Positions 1 through 9,122 of a DNA stretch of 64,000 bases are shown here, in pieces. The stretch comes from Palsa-744 sp036498265. Its GTDB lineage: Bacteria; Actinomycetota; Thermoleophilia; Solirubrobacterales; Solirubrobacteraceae. The notes under the pieces are model-generated. The model saw only the letters and a program-made list of their open reading frames with translations. It was not told the origin of the DNA and searched no databases. The stretch covers positions 124,001 to 188,000 of the forward strand of contig DASYFT010000005.1 in assembly GCA_036498265.1 (NCBI GenBank), in the 5' to 3' direction. Position 1 is the first letter of the stretch. Each line of letters begins with the position of its first letter. The translations under genes and the position numbers were made by a program.

Positions 1-60
1 GGCGAGTTCGAGCGCCAGCGCCGCGGGGACGAAGACGCCCAGGTAGTACACCCGTCGCAT
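1..60 (-). CDS. N-terminal fragment of a membrane protein (runs off left edge)
   Basis: Only about 20 codons are visible, read on the minus strand from an ATG at 60. They give a short basic start (MRRVYY) followed by a hydrophobic run, as expected for the first helix of an integral membrane protein. The pattern resembles the start of Ca2+/H+ antiporters, but that is a guess from very little sequence. The 93 bases between it and the next gene are GC-rich with no clear signal. Confidence 0.35.
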   Translation of the reverse strand, partial: MRRVYYLGVFVPAALALELA

Positions 61-153
61 CGCGGCAGCCTAAGGGCCGGAGCCGGGCCGGGCTCGGCGA
101 GGCCGCTCGGCGCCGGGGATGCCGGCGTTCTTCGCGCAGGGGGGCGTGTCGAG

Positions 154-678
154 CTAGGCGACGCCCTTGTTCTGGAGCGCCTTGATGGCGTCGAGGACGT
201 CCGTGAGACCACCCTGCGTCTTGGTGTCGAGGCGGTCGAGGATGATCTGGGTGTCTTCGAACTCTTTCAGCGAGCGGGCATCCGACGCCGCCGACTGGAC
301 CCGCTGGCCCACCAGGATGATGCTGAGCAGGACGAGCTGAAGGAACGTCTGCGCGACCCAGGAGACGACCAGGATCAGCCCCGCGTTGTTGAAGAAGTGC
401 GGCACGTCGCCACCTTGGAGCACGCCGGCTTCGATCAGGATCTTCGGCAGGCTCACCAACGCGATCAGCGCGAACAGGTAGGCGCAGGCCATCGTCCCGA
501 CGCCCTGGGTGATGATCAGGGCTACCTTCGCGTTGAAGCCCTCCGCCTCGCTCACGGCACGTTTGATCTCTTTCGGGTTCAACCGCACCACGTCGGCGAA
601 GTGGCTGCGCGTCCTCAGTGCTCGCATGGCCGCCGGAGCCGTGCCGGCTGCCGGGGCGCCCGCTCGAGTCGCGTTCAT
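154..678 (-). CDS. small two-helix membrane protein, function unknown
   Basis: This 174-residue protein has a basic, Ala-rich N-terminus, a soluble stretch (about 28-50), two hydrophobic segments (about 52-80 and 97-124) and an amphipathic, charged C-terminal tail that could form a coiled coil. The layout is that of a small inner-membrane protein with both ends on the same side. It loosely resembles DUF1003-type proteins, but I do not recognise a defining motif. A purine-rich stretch (AGGAAAGG) lies upstream of the ATG. It follows the FAD/Fe-S operon on the same strand only in position: its start is 45 bases downstream of that operon's end, so read-through is possible. Confidence 0.65.
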   Translation of the reverse strand: MNATRAGAPAAGTAPAAMRALRTRSHFADVVRLNPKEIKRAVSEAEGFNAKVALIITQGVGTMACAYLFALIALVSLPKILIEAGVLQGGDVPHFFNNAGLILVVSWVAQTFLQLVLLSIILVGQRVQSAASDARSLKEFEDTQIILDRLDTKTQGGLTDVLDAIKALQNKGVA

Positions 679-723
679 TCCAGTACCGCCTTTCCTAACG
701 GGCTGCCTATCGCCCTGTTGACC

Positions 724-3666
724 TCACCTCACGTCCGCGTCCGGCCGGGTCAGCTCCTCCAGCAGCAGCACGAAGGAGCCATAGGGCCTGCCGGTCACCT
801 GCGCCAGGCCTATCTCGCAGGTGCGGTTGCTGCACAGGCATGCGTCGAACCCGTGGCCGTCGAGCTCCGCCCGGACAGGGCCGAGCGCCGCCAGCGGAAG
901 CTCGGGGTGCAGCAGGCCGCGGTCGCCCGCCATGCCGCAGCAGCCGCCGGCCGCAGGCACCCGGACCTCCTCGGCGAGTGCGGCGGCGATCGCGGCGAGC
1001 TTCTCCCGCAGCCCGAGGTGAGCCGCCGAGCAGGGAGGATGGAGCGCCACCGCGCCGACCCTGCGCCCGGGCGTGAGCGCCGGCAGCACCGAGTCGTGGA
1101 CCCACTCGATCGAGTCGAGGATCCGCACCTTCCCCAGGCGCTCGCGGGTCCCCTCGTCGAGCCGGGGGGCGACGTCGCCGAGCAGCCCAAGCGTGCACGA
1201 GGTGGCATCCACGACGAGCGGCAGCTCGCCCTCCGCAGTCCAGCGGAGCACCGCCGCGGCGATCCTCCGCGCCATCAGCTCGTGCCCGCGCACGTAGCCC
1301 TTGGAGCTCCACGGCGTGGCGCAGCAGGTGCCTGCGACGTCGTCCGGGATCCACAGCGGCAGTCCCGCGCGCGCCGACACGGCGACGAGCGACTGCGGCA
1401 GCGAGGGGCCATCGGCGCCGCCGCGCGGGTTGCCGAAGATGCGGTTGACGCACGCCGGGAAGTAGACCGCGGCGGCACCCTCGCGAGACGTGCGCGGGAG
1501 CTTCGCGGCGGCCGGCGCCGGCAGCGCGTCGCTCCATGCGGGCAGCAGCTCATGGTCGAGCGCCCGGCGCGCCAGCGACGTCGCCGCGCGCATGCGCGCG
1601 TCCCCCACCCTGCGGCCGGTGCGAAGCGCAGCCCGCGCCGCCCGTTCGACCGCCGCCCAGCGACGTGCCAGCTCGAGGCCTGCCCGCTCGGCGCGCTCTC
1701 CGTGCCGGCGGGCGCGGAGGCCCTTGATCAGCTCCCCCGTGTCGATCCCGACCGGACACGCCAGCGCGCAGCTCCCGTCGGCCGCGCACGTCTCGATCCC
1801 GTCGTACTCGAACTGCTCGAGCAGCGCCGTGAGCACCGGCGAGCCGGGTGGCTGGCGGGCCATCTCACGCCTCAGCACGATCCGCTGGCGGGGGGTCGTG
1901 GTCACGTCGCGGCTCGGGCACACGGGCTCGCAGAAGCCGCACTCGATGCACTGGGTGGCGGACGCCTCGATCGGCGGCGTCGACTTCAGGTTGCGCAGGT
2001 GCACACCAGGGTCGCGGGTGAGGACGACGCCCGGGGCGAGGATGCCGTCCGGGTCCGCCAGCTGCTTGACGCGCCACATCAGCTCGGTGGCCTTCGCGCC
2101 CCACTCGCGCTCGACGTAGGGGGCCATGTTGACGCCCGTGCCGTGCTCGGCCTTCAGCGAGCCGTCGTAGGTCCCGACGATCAGCTCGACCAGATCGCGC
2201 ATGAACGCCTCGTAGCGGTCGAGGTCGGCCTGCTCGCCGAAGTCGGGGGTCAGCAGGAAGTGCAGGTTGCCCGCCGAGGCGTGGCCGGCCACGCCCTGCA
2301 GGAAGCCGTGCTCGCCGAGCAGGCGCTGCAGGTCCTTGGCGGCCTCCCCGACGCGGGCCGGCGGTACGCAGACGTCCTCGATGATCAGCGAGACGCCCGG
2401 CGCCCGCATCGCCGCGAGCAGGCCCTGCATCCCCTCGCGCACCCGCCACAGCATCTCGACCTCCTCCCGCTCGCGCGTGAAGCTGGGCGGGTCGAGCGGC
2501 CCGTGCGAGGCGAGGATCTCGCTCGCGGCCGCCTCGGGCGCGTCGAGCTCGGCGTCCGCTTCGGCACGGAACTCGACGAGCAGCGCCGCCGACTCGGGCG
2601 GCAGCTCCTTCCAGCGCTCGGGAGTGCCGGGCATGTTCCAGGCGGCCGCGATCAGCGTCGGGGCGACCATCAGCTCGGTCGCCGTGGCGCCGGCGGCGAC
2701 GAGCGGCTGCACCGCCCCGACGGCCGCGTCGATGTCCTCGAAGAAGGTCAGCGCGAGCGTCGTGTGCCGTCCCAGCGGGACGGTGTCGAACACAGCCTCG
2801 GCGACGAACGCCAGCGTGCCCTCCGAGCCGACGATCAGCCGTCGGAAGATCTCAAGCGGCGTGTCCGCGTCGAGGAACGCGCAGAGCCGGTATCCGGTCG
2901 TGTTCTTGATCTCGAACTTGCGGGCCACCCGCTCGGCGAGCTCCCGGTCGGAGCGCAGCTCGTCGCGGATCTGCTCGAGCCCTCGGGCGAGCTCCGGCGC
3001 CGCGGCGGCGAACCGCTCCTCCGCGTCCTCGGCGGCCGTGTCGATCACCGCGCCGCCGGGCAGCACGAATGTGAGCGAGCGCAGCGTGCGATAGGAGTCG
3101 GCGACCACGCCGCAGCGCATCCCGCCGGAGTTGTTGGCGATCACGCCGCCGACACAGGCGATGTCGGTGCTCGCCGGGTCCGGTCCGAGCCTGCGCCCAT
3201 GGCGTGCGAGGCGCCGGTTGACCTGACCGAGCACGGCGCCCGGCCCCACCCGAACCTGCGCTCCGCCGTTCTCGATCCGCACGCGCTGCCAGTGGCGCCT
3301 GACGTCGAGAAGGATCCCATCGGTCTGGGACTGTCCGTTCAGGCTCGTACCGCCTGCCCGGAAGACGATCGGCGTCCGCGTGCGCCTGGCGACGGAGAGC
3401 AGCCTCACCACCTCCTCCACCCCGCTCGGGATCGCCACCGCGGAGGGGATCGAGCGGTAGGGGCTCGCGTCCGAGGCGTAGCGCACGAGGTCGCTCGCGC
3501 GCGCGGCCACGCGCTCGCGACCGATCGCCGCCTCGAGCTCCCGCAGGAGCGCCGGTGGCGTGCCGCCGGCGACCCATTCCGGCGCGCGGTCGGGCGCCGG
3601 CGCCGCCTGCTCCGGAGCGATTCGACTGAGGTCGGCTCCGAGCGTCGACACCTTCACTCGAGCCAC
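724..3666 (-). CDS. FAD-linked 2-hydroxyacid dehydrogenase with fused Fe-S/CCG domains (GlcD-GlcF / D-lactate dehydrogenase type)
   Basis: The 980-residue flavoprotein probably oxidises a 2-hydroxy acid to the 2-oxo acid and passes electrons through Fe-S clusters towards quinone or another carrier. The N-terminal half has the FAD_binding_4 fold (RAGGTSLNGQSQTDG, GGVIANNSGGMRCG) and an FAD-oxidase C domain. Two ferredoxin-like motifs follow (CIECGFCEPVCP and CAADGSCALACP). The C-terminus carries two HdrB/GlcF-type cysteine motifs (GTCCATPW and GGCCGMAGD). This is the one-polypeptide form found in D-lactate, D-2-hydroxyglutarate and YdiJ-like dehydrogenases. The GTG start at 3666 overlaps the end of the upstream decarboxylase gene by 13 bases, so the two are translationally coupled. 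The partner suggests an aromatic or other bulky 2-hydroxy acid such as mandelate, but the substrate is inferred. Confidence 0.88.
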   Translation of the reverse strand: MARVKVSTLGADLSRIAPEQAAPAPDRAPEWVAGGTPPALLRELEAAIGRERVAARASDLVRYASDASPYRSIPSAVAIPSGVEEVVRLLSVARRTRTPIVFRAGGTSLNGQSQTDGILLDVRRHWQRVRIENGGAQVRVGPGAVLGQVNRRLARHGRRLGPDPASTDIACVGGVIANNSGGMRCGVVADSYRTLRSLTFVLPGGAVIDTAAEDAEERFAAAAPELARGLEQIRDELRSDRELAERVARKFEIKNTTGYRLCAFLDADTPLEIFRRLIVGSEGTLAFVAEAVFDTVPLGRHTTLALTFFEDIDAAVGAVQPLVAAGATATELMVAPTLIAAAWNMPGTPERWKELPPESAALLVEFRAEADAELDAPEAAASEILASHGPLDPPSFTREREEVEMLWRVREGMQGLLAAMRAPGVSLIIEDVCVPPARVGEAAKDLQRLLGEHGFLQGVAGHASAGNLHFLLTPDFGEQADLDRYEAFMRDLVELIVGTYDGSLKAEHGTGVNMAPYVEREWGAKATELMWRVKQLADPDGILAPGVVLTRDPGVHLRNLKSTPPIEASATQCIECGFCEPVCPSRDVTTTPRQRIVLRREMARQPPGSPVLTALLEQFEYDGIETCAADGSCALACPVGIDTGELIKGLRARRHGERAERAGLELARRWAAVERAARAALRTGRRVGDARMRAATSLARRALDHELLPAWSDALPAPAAAKLPRTSREGAAAVYFPACVNRIFGNPRGGADGPSLPQSLVAVSARAGLPLWIPDDVAGTCCATPWSSKGYVRGHELMARRIAAAVLRWTAEGELPLVVDATSCTLGLLGDVAPRLDEGTRERLGKVRILDSIEWVHDSVLPALTPGRRVGAVALHPPCSAAHLGLREKLAAIAAALAEEVRVPAAGGCCGMAGDRGLLHPELPLAALGPVRAELDGHGFDACLCSNRTCEIGLAQVTGRPYGSFVLLLEELTRPDADVR

Positions 3667-5255
3667 ATGCCGCTCGCCACGGGCACCTGCACCAGCCGCG
3701 GGCCGTCCTGCACCGCGATCGCCGAGCGCAGCGCCTCGGTCAGCTCATCGCGCTCGTTCACCTCCACGGCCGGGACGCCATAGGCCTCGGCCACCGAGGC
3801 GACGTCGAGCCCGATCAGGTCCAGCCCCGGAGCTCCCGTCGCCTGCTCCAGCTCGGCGAACCACTTGAGGATCATGTACTCCTCGTTGCGCAGCACGAGG
3901 AACGTGACCGGGATCCTGTAGGTGGCGGCTGTCCACAGCGCCGTGATCCCGTACTGGGCGGAGCCCTCGCCGAGCACGCAAACGACCGGACGCTCCGGCT
4001 GCGCCAGCGCCACCCCCAGGGACGCTGAGATGCCGAAGCCGAGGCCGCCGCTCGCGCTGAAGTAGTAGCTGCCGGCGCGCGACAGGCGCAGGCGGTTGCG
4101 CAGCGCGATGGTGCTCGACGGCGTCTCGACGACGGCGATCCCGTCCTCGGGCCAGACGTCGGCCAGCGCCGCCATCGCGGCCGAGCCGCTCATCGGCTCC
4201 GCCTCGGCGGGCTCGCCGGGCAGCGGGCGCTGCTCCGGGGCCGCGCGCTCGGAGGGGCCGAGCAGCTCGAAGAGCCGGTCGAGCGCGAGCGCCACATCCC
4301 CCACTATCGCCCTACCCATCGGCGCGCGGGCCGCCTCACCGGGGTCGTTGGTGATCTGGACGAGGGTGGTGCCCTCCGGCAGGAACGGACCGGGTATGTA
4401 CGGGTAGTACGGGAACACCGACGACCCCACGACCAGCACCAGGTCGTGACCGCTCAGCGTCTCGGAGAGCGGGCCGATCGCGGGCGGGAGGATGCCCTGG
4501 AAGCTCGCATGATCCTCGGGGAAGCCGAGGCGCCCGCCGCCGGTCGCCGGAGTCGCCCACACCGGCAGGCGCTGCAGCTCGGCAAGCGCGACGGCTGCCT
4601 CCCACGCGCCGCTCGCGTCGATGTCCGGGCCCGCCACCAGCATGGGGTTGCGCGCCTCGTTCAGCAGTTGCGCGAGCTCTTCCAGGGCGAGCGGGTCCGG
4701 CATCGCGCGACCCGTGACAGCGCGCGCGAGCGCGCTCCTTTCAATGTTCTCATCGGCCTCGAGATCCCAGTCGTCCATCGGGATCGACACGAAGGCCGGG
4801 CCTCGCGGCGGCAGCGAGGCATGGTGGATCGCGCGAGCGATCGCCTGGGGTACGTCCACCGCGCGCGGGGGCTCGTGGCTCCACTTCACATACGGCTGCG
4901 GTCCGAGTACGGCTTCGCGGTTGGTGAGGTTGGCCTCCATCGTGATCTGGGCCCGCACCTGCTGGCCGGCGGTGATCAGCAGCGGGGACTTGTTCGCCTG
5001 CGCGTTGAAGATGCCGCCCACCGCGTTGCCGACGCCCGGCGCCGTGTGCAGGTTCACGTGTGCCGGGCGCCCGCTGGCCTGGGCGAAGCCGTCCGCCATC
5101 CCCACCACCACCAGCTCCTGCAGGCCGAGCACGTAGGAGAAGTCCTCGGGGAAGTCCTTCAGCATCGGCAGCTCGGTCGAGCCGGGATTGCCGAAGATCC
5201 TCGTCATCCCATGGGCGCGCAGCAACTCGAACGTCGATTCGCGGACTGAGGTCAT
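3654..5255 (-). CDS. mdlC: benzoylformate decarboxylase-like ThDP enzyme
   Basis: This 533-residue protein aligns along its whole length with benzoylformate decarboxylase, which converts a 2-oxo acid to an aldehyde plus CO2 using thiamine diphosphate. Ser26 and Glu28 (GNPGSTE), Glu47 (GLQE) and His70 (NLHTAPG) fall at the numbers known for the Pseudomonas putida enzyme, and the second active-site His is in FPEDHASFQG. The Mg/ThDP motif is unusual: the expected GDGSA reads GEGSA, and the NNGTY segment reads RNEEY. The changed motif may mark a subfamily or altered cofactor binding. A GAAAGGA ribosome site precedes the ATG. It is first in an operon with the FAD/Fe-S dehydrogenase, which would supply its 2-oxo acid. 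The 212-base divergent gap upstream contains the palindromes GCAATTGC (5303-5310) and CTTCGCGAAG (5312-5321), possible operator elements. Confidence 0.85.
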   Translation of the reverse strand: MTSVRESTFELLRAHGMTRIFGNPGSTELPMLKDFPEDFSYVLGLQELVVVGMADGFAQASGRPAHVNLHTAPGVGNAVGGIFNAQANKSPLLITAGQQVRAQITMEANLTNREAVLGPQPYVKWSHEPPRAVDVPQAIARAIHHASLPPRGPAFVSIPMDDWDLEADENIERSALARAVTGRAMPDPLALEELAQLLNEARNPMLVAGPDIDASGAWEAAVALAELQRLPVWATPATGGGRLGFPEDHASFQGILPPAIGPLSETLSGHDLVLVVGSSVFPYYPYIPGPFLPEGTTLVQITNDPGEAARAPMGRAIVGDVALALDRLFELLGPSERAAPEQRPLPGEPAEAEPMSGSAAMAALADVWPEDGIAVVETPSSTIALRNRLRLSRAGSYYFSASGGLGFGISASLGVALAQPERPVVCVLGEGSAQYGITALWTAATYRIPVTFLVLRNEEYMILKWFAELEQATGAPGLDLIGLDVASVAEAYGVPAVEVNERDELTEALRSAIAVQDGPRLVQVPVASGMWLE

Positions 5256-5467
5256 CGGGCGGCTCGATCCTTTCGGCGGGGTGCTTGCAGCGCCACGCTA
5301 TTGCAATTGCGCTTCGCGAAGATTCGATCCGGGTAGAGCCTCCGACATCCGCGCGCGAGCGGCAACGATCGCGGCGGACCCGCTAACAGGATCTTCACGG
5401 GCGGGGGGCGCGGCGAGGGAACAGACATGGCGCCGAGCCGGCCTGACGGCTGCCGACCGGGGGAACG

Positions 5468-6886
5468 TTGACAGACCATCGAAGTCATCCACCTGCGCAC
5501 CACATGACCCGTCGCGCGCTGCTGCGCCGCGGGACCTCGCTCGGCGCGGCGATGGCCGGCATGTCGAGCGGCGGAGCGCTGCTGAAGGCCGCGGCGGCCG
5601 CCGGCGCGATCGTGCGCAGTCCCGACAGCCTGCCGGACCCGAGGCGCCCGGCCGGCACGCCGACCGAAGCGCTGCCGTTCGATCACGTGGTCGTGGTGAT
5701 GATGGAGAACCACTCCTTCGACAACCTGCTCGGCGCACTGGCGCGCTCGGGTCAGCCGAAGGCCCAGGGGCTGAGGTTCAACGCGAGGGGCGTGGCGCTG
5801 AACGCCAACCCCGGTCCGGAAGGCAGCGTCCCCTCGTTCCCCTTCGCGTCGACCGCGCAGGGCCCGCACGTCTCGCAGAGCTGGAACGCCACGCACCAGC
5901 AGATCGACGGCGGGAGGATGGACGGCTTCGTCCGCTCGGTCGAAGATGTGCAGCCGATGGCCTACTGGACGCGGGACGTCCTGCCGTTCGCCTACTCGCT
6001 CGCGAGCACCTTCTGCCTCGCCAACCGCTGGTTCGGCTCGGCCCCCTGCCAGACCTACCCCAATCGCCGCTTCCTCATGGCCGGCACGGCCTACGGCAAC
6101 ATCTCCACGGATACGGAAAGCCTCAACGACCCGCCGCCGCCCAACGGCACGATCTGGGACCGGCTGCACCACTACGGGATCAGCTGGCGCAACTACTTCA
6201 CCGACCTGCCGTCGGTGGGCATCATCGGGTCCACCGTCGAGAAGTACCCGGGCAACCTGGCGCCGATCGCGCAGTTCTTCGGCGACTGCGCCACCGGAAG
6301 CCTGCCGGCCGTGAGCATCGTGGACCCCGAGTTCGGCGTGGCCGGCGAGGTGGGCGGCCCCCTGTCGCGGCTGCCGGCGCTCCGGGCGCTCGGCGAAAAG
6401 GCGAGCGCGACCGGCGGCTCTGAGGAGAACCCGCAGGACATGTCCTACGGCGAGTACTGGGCGTCGCAGGCGGTGAAAGCCGTGCTGTCCTCGCCGGCGT
6501 GGCCGCGGACTCTGCTGATCTACACCTACGACGAGCACGGTGGCTACTACGACCACGTGCCGCCCCCGGTCGCGATCGCACCGGACTCGATCCCCCCGGC
6601 GCTCGGCCCGCACGACGTCCCGGGCGGCTACGACGTCTACGGCCCCCGCGTGCCGGCGGTCGTCGTCTCGCCCTACTCCAAGCCCAACGCCGTCACCAAC
6701 GTCGTGCACGACCACACGTCCTTCCTCGCCACGATCGAGGCGAAGTGGAACCTGCCGGCCCTCACCTACCGCGACGCGAACGCGAAGACCGTCAAGGACT
6801 TCCTCGACCTCGAACAGGCGGCCTTCATGCAGCCCCCGGCGATCGCCGAACCGCCGGCCCCCGTGGCCGCGGCCACCACCACCTGA
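5468..6886 (+). CDS. exported phosphoesterase of the phospholipase C / acid phosphatase family (PF04185)
   Basis: This is a 472-residue secreted hydrolase in the alkaline phosphatase superfamily, expected to cleave phospholipids or phosphomonoesters outside the membrane. The N-terminus has a twin-arginine type signal (MTRRALLRRGTSLG then a hydrophobic Ala-rich stretch). The metal and nucleophile motif MMENHSFDNLLG lies about 75 residues in, and the C-terminal metal-binding motif YDEHGGYYDHVPPP is intact. I chose the TTG at 5468 because GGGGGAA lies just upstream; an ATG at 5504 would also keep the signal peptide but has no ribosome site. It is followed 13 bases later by a second PF04185 gene, so the two probably form an operon. 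Confidence 0.85.
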   Translation: MTDHRSHPPAHHMTRRALLRRGTSLGAAMAGMSSGGALLKAAAAAGAIVRSPDSLPDPRRPAGTPTEALPFDHVVVVMMENHSFDNLLGALARSGQPKAQGLRFNARGVALNANPGPEGSVPSFPFASTAQGPHVSQSWNATHQQIDGGRMDGFVRSVEDVQPMAYWTRDVLPFAYSLASTFCLANRWFGSAPCQTYPNRRFLMAGTAYGNISTDTESLNDPPPPNGTIWDRLHHYGISWRNYFTDLPSVGIIGSTVEKYPGNLAPIAQFFGDCATGSLPAVSIVDPEFGVAGEVGGPLSRLPALRALGEKASATGGSEENPQDMSYGEYWASQAVKAVLSSPAWPRTLLIYTYDEHGGYYDHVPPPVAIAPDSIPPALGPHDVPGGYDVYGPRVPAVVVSPYSKPNAVTNVVHDHTSFLATIEAKWNLPALTYRDANAKTVKDFLDLEQAAFMQPPAIAEPPAPVAAATTT

Positions 6887-6899
6887 CACAGGGAGAACG

Positions 6900-8111
6900 A
6901 TGCGACAGATCCCCGAGCACGCATGCCGAACCACGATCGCCGGTCGCCGGCTCGCCGCGCCGGTGCGTGCGCTCTGTGCGGTCGCGCTCACCGTCTGCTG
7001 CGTGATGGCGGTGGCGCCCTCTTCCTCACAGGCGGCGACGCGGCTGCCCAAGGTGCGCCACGTCTGGGTGATCGTGCTCGAGAACCAGGGCTACGCGGCC
7101 ACGTTCGGCAACCCCGCCGCCGACCCCTACCTCGCCCAGGTGCTGCCCTCCCAGGGGGCGCTTCTCGAAAGCTACTACGCCACCGGCCACGCGAGCAACG
7201 ACAACTACATCTCGCTCGTCTCGGGACAGCCGCCCAACGCGCAGAACCAGGCCGACTGCCCCAACTTCGACGACTTCACCGGCGCGGTCATGCTCTCGAA
7301 CGGCGTCGAGACCGGGACCGGCTGCGTATACCCGAAGGAAGTCGCCAACATCGGCAACCAGCTCAGCGCGAGGAAACTGACCTGGAAGGCATACCAGGAG
7401 GACATGGGCAACGACCCCAACCGTGAGGCCGCCGCCTGCGGGCATCCTGCGCTGAACAGCACCGACGAAACCCAGAAGGCCGAGACCGGCGACGGCTACG
7501 CGACGCGCCACGACCCGTTCGTCTACTTCCACTCGGTCATCGACGAAATCAGCTACTGCGACAAGCACGTCGTCGCGCTCGGCTCACCGACCGGCGCAAT
7601 GCCCGCCGCCGCCCTGCGTGGCGAGACCGGCCTCGCCACCGACCTGACCTCGCTGTCGAAAACGCCGCGCTTCTCGTTCGTCACCCCCAACCTCTGCAAC
7701 GACGGGCACGACTACCCCTGCACCAACCAGCCGAGCGGCGCCTCTGCGCTGGCGGACATCGACAGCTTCCTCGAAACATGGGTGCCGAAGATCACGAGCT
7801 CGCAGGCCTACCGCGAAAACGGCCTGCTGGAGATCGTCTTCGACGAGGCCTCCAACTCCGAAACCGAAGCGTGCTGCGGAGAGCAGCCCGGTCCGGGTTC
7901 TCCCGCTCCCGGGATCAGCGGACCCGGAGGCGGCAGGGTCGGCGCGGTCCTGCTCTCGCCGTTCATCAAACCGGGCACCGTCAGCACGACCTCCTACAAC
8001 CACTACTCCTCGCTCGCGAGCTGGGAGTCGCTGCTGGGGCTGCCTCGGCTGGCCTACGCGGCAACGGTGCCGAGCACCTTCGGCTCGGACGTGTTCACCG
8101 CCTCGGGATAG
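6900..8111 (+). CDS. second exported phosphoesterase (PF04185, acid phosphatase-like)
   Basis: This 403-residue protein has a Sec-type signal (basic start, hydrophobic run ending SSSQAA) and then the phosphoesterase motif VWVIVLENQGYAATFG. The equivalent of the ENHSFD motif is ENQGYA, as in the shorter acid-phosphatase branch. Later conserved features include GHASNDNYISL, FVTPNLCNDGHD and FDEASNSE, consistent with metal ligands. The ATG at 6900 has GGGAG seven bases upstream; longer reading frames start inside the preceding gene in another frame and are not real. It ends only 5 bases from the convergent ferritin-like gene. GAA codons are frequent here, unlike the GAG preference of housekeeping genes in the window. 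Confidence 0.82.
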   Translation: MRQIPEHACRTTIAGRRLAAPVRALCAVALTVCCVMAVAPSSSQAATRLPKVRHVWVIVLENQGYAATFGNPAADPYLAQVLPSQGALLESYYATGHASNDNYISLVSGQPPNAQNQADCPNFDDFTGAVMLSNGVETGTGCVYPKEVANIGNQLSARKLTWKAYQEDMGNDPNREAAACGHPALNSTDETQKAETGDGYATRHDPFVYFHSVIDEISYCDKHVVALGSPTGAMPAAALRGETGLATDLTSLSKTPRFSFVTPNLCNDGHDYPCTNQPSGASALADIDSFLETWVPKITSSQAYRENGLLEIVFDEASNSETEACCGEQPGPGSPAPGISGPGGGRVGAVLLSPFIKPGTVSTTSYNHYSSLASWESLLGLPRLAYAATVPSTFGSDVFTASG

Positions 8112-8116
8112 GTCAC

Positions 8117-9094
8117 TCAGGCGGCCACGCCCTGCGCGTGCAACGACGCGTCCAGCGCCGGCTCGAGCAGGGAGTGGACGGCTTCGGCCGCGTGGCGCTC
8201 GTCGCTGAGGATGCGTGAGGCGAGGAGCGCCGTCTCGCCGTCCGCGGCGTGGTCAGCCACCCGCCGCAGCAGCTCGTAGGAGGCGATCTCCAGATACTCG
8301 AAGGCGTATGCGAAGGCGGCCAGCTTGGCCGGCGTGTCGGGCTGCGCGCGGAAGAACGCGCTCCAGTTGAGTGCGCCGAGGCTCAGCACCGCATCCTTGA
8401 GTCGCGACGGGCTCGCGCCGAGCGCCTCGAGGCGAGCAGCCACGACCTGCTCGTGCTGTTCGGTCTCGGTGCGGTGCTGCTCGTACGCGGACGCGAGCGC
8501 CGGGGTGCCCGCGAGCTCGCGTGCCTTCTCGAGCAGCCTCAGCGACTGCGCCTCGATCGCGTGGGCGTCCGCCAGGTACTTCACCAGCTGCTCGTCCAGG
8601 TCCTCGCGCCCCAGCTCGCGCAGCGAGGCCTCGGCGGCGCGGTCGAAAAGGCTCTCCAGCCGCTCCGCCATCGCGCGCTCCTGGGCGCCGATGCGGCGCG
8701 CCATCTCAGCCGCCCGGTCGTCGTCGGCGCGCTCGGCGACCAGCTCCAGCAGCTCGTAGCCGGCGAGCTCCATGTGCTCGTAAGAGAAGGCGTGGGCGAC
8801 CAGCTTCCCGGTCGTGTCCGGCTGGGAGCGCGCGAAGGCCACGAAGCCCTTGCCCGTCAGGAAGCCGACGAGGTCCTTGACCCTGGCCGGAGCCGCTCCG
8901 CGGGCCTGCAGGCTCTCTCGGACCATGCGCTCGTGGTCCTCGGTCTCGTGCAGGTGGGCGGAGAACGCCGCCGCGATCTCCGGGTCGCGCGAGATCCTGG
9001 GGGCCGCCTGCATCTGGGCGAGCGCCTGCTCCTCGATCGAGTGTGCGTCGGTCAGGTACTTGGTGAGCTGCTCTGGGATGTTCTGCGGGGTCAT
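8117..9094 (-). CDS. tandem ferritin-like (DUF892/YciE-type) protein
   Basis: The 325-residue protein is an internal duplication of a roughly 155-residue helical domain. Each half has the same order of motifs: AHSIEEQ / AHAIEAQ, then ETEDH / ETEQH, then SYEHMELAGYELL / AFEYLEIASYELL, then an ERxxAE helix. Such spacing of Glu and His over four helices is that of ferritin-like di-iron folds, including DUF892 stress proteins, but metal binding is inferred. The two halves have diverged to moderate identity, so the duplication is old. The ATG is preceded by GAGAGG. An inverted repeat (AATCACCC/GGGCGATT, 9123-9142) lies 29 bases upstream and may control it. Confidence 0.75.
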   Translation of the reverse strand: MTPQNIPEQLTKYLTDAHSIEEQALAQMQAAPRISRDPEIAAAFSAHLHETEDHERMVRESLQARGAAPARVKDLVGFLTGKGFVAFARSQPDTTGKLVAHAFSYEHMELAGYELLELVAERADDDRAAEMARRIGAQERAMAERLESLFDRAAEASLRELGREDLDEQLVKYLADAHAIEAQSLRLLEKARELAGTPALASAYEQHRTETEQHEQVVAARLEALGASPSRLKDAVLSLGALNWSAFFRAQPDTPAKLAAFAYAFEYLEIASYELLRRVADHAADGETALLASRILSDERHAAEAVHSLLEPALDASLHAQGVAA

Positions 9095-9122
9095 CGGTCG
9101 CTGCCTCTCGGGCTACATCGGA

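Noticed and set aside
397..3783. 1128-codon open frame on the plus strand
   Set aside because: It is antisense to the small membrane protein and FAD/Fe-S dehydrogenase genes, is Arg/His-rich and low-complexity in the way GC-rich shadow frames are, and has no domain.
4050..4085. A further BlaI-type site (AAGTAGTAG near 4060)
   Set aside because: It is inside the decarboxylase coding region and only one half matches; the opposite arm is absent.
5252..7051. 599-codon open frame on the minus strand
   Set aside because: It is antisense to the first phosphoesterase gene and has no ribosome site or family motif.
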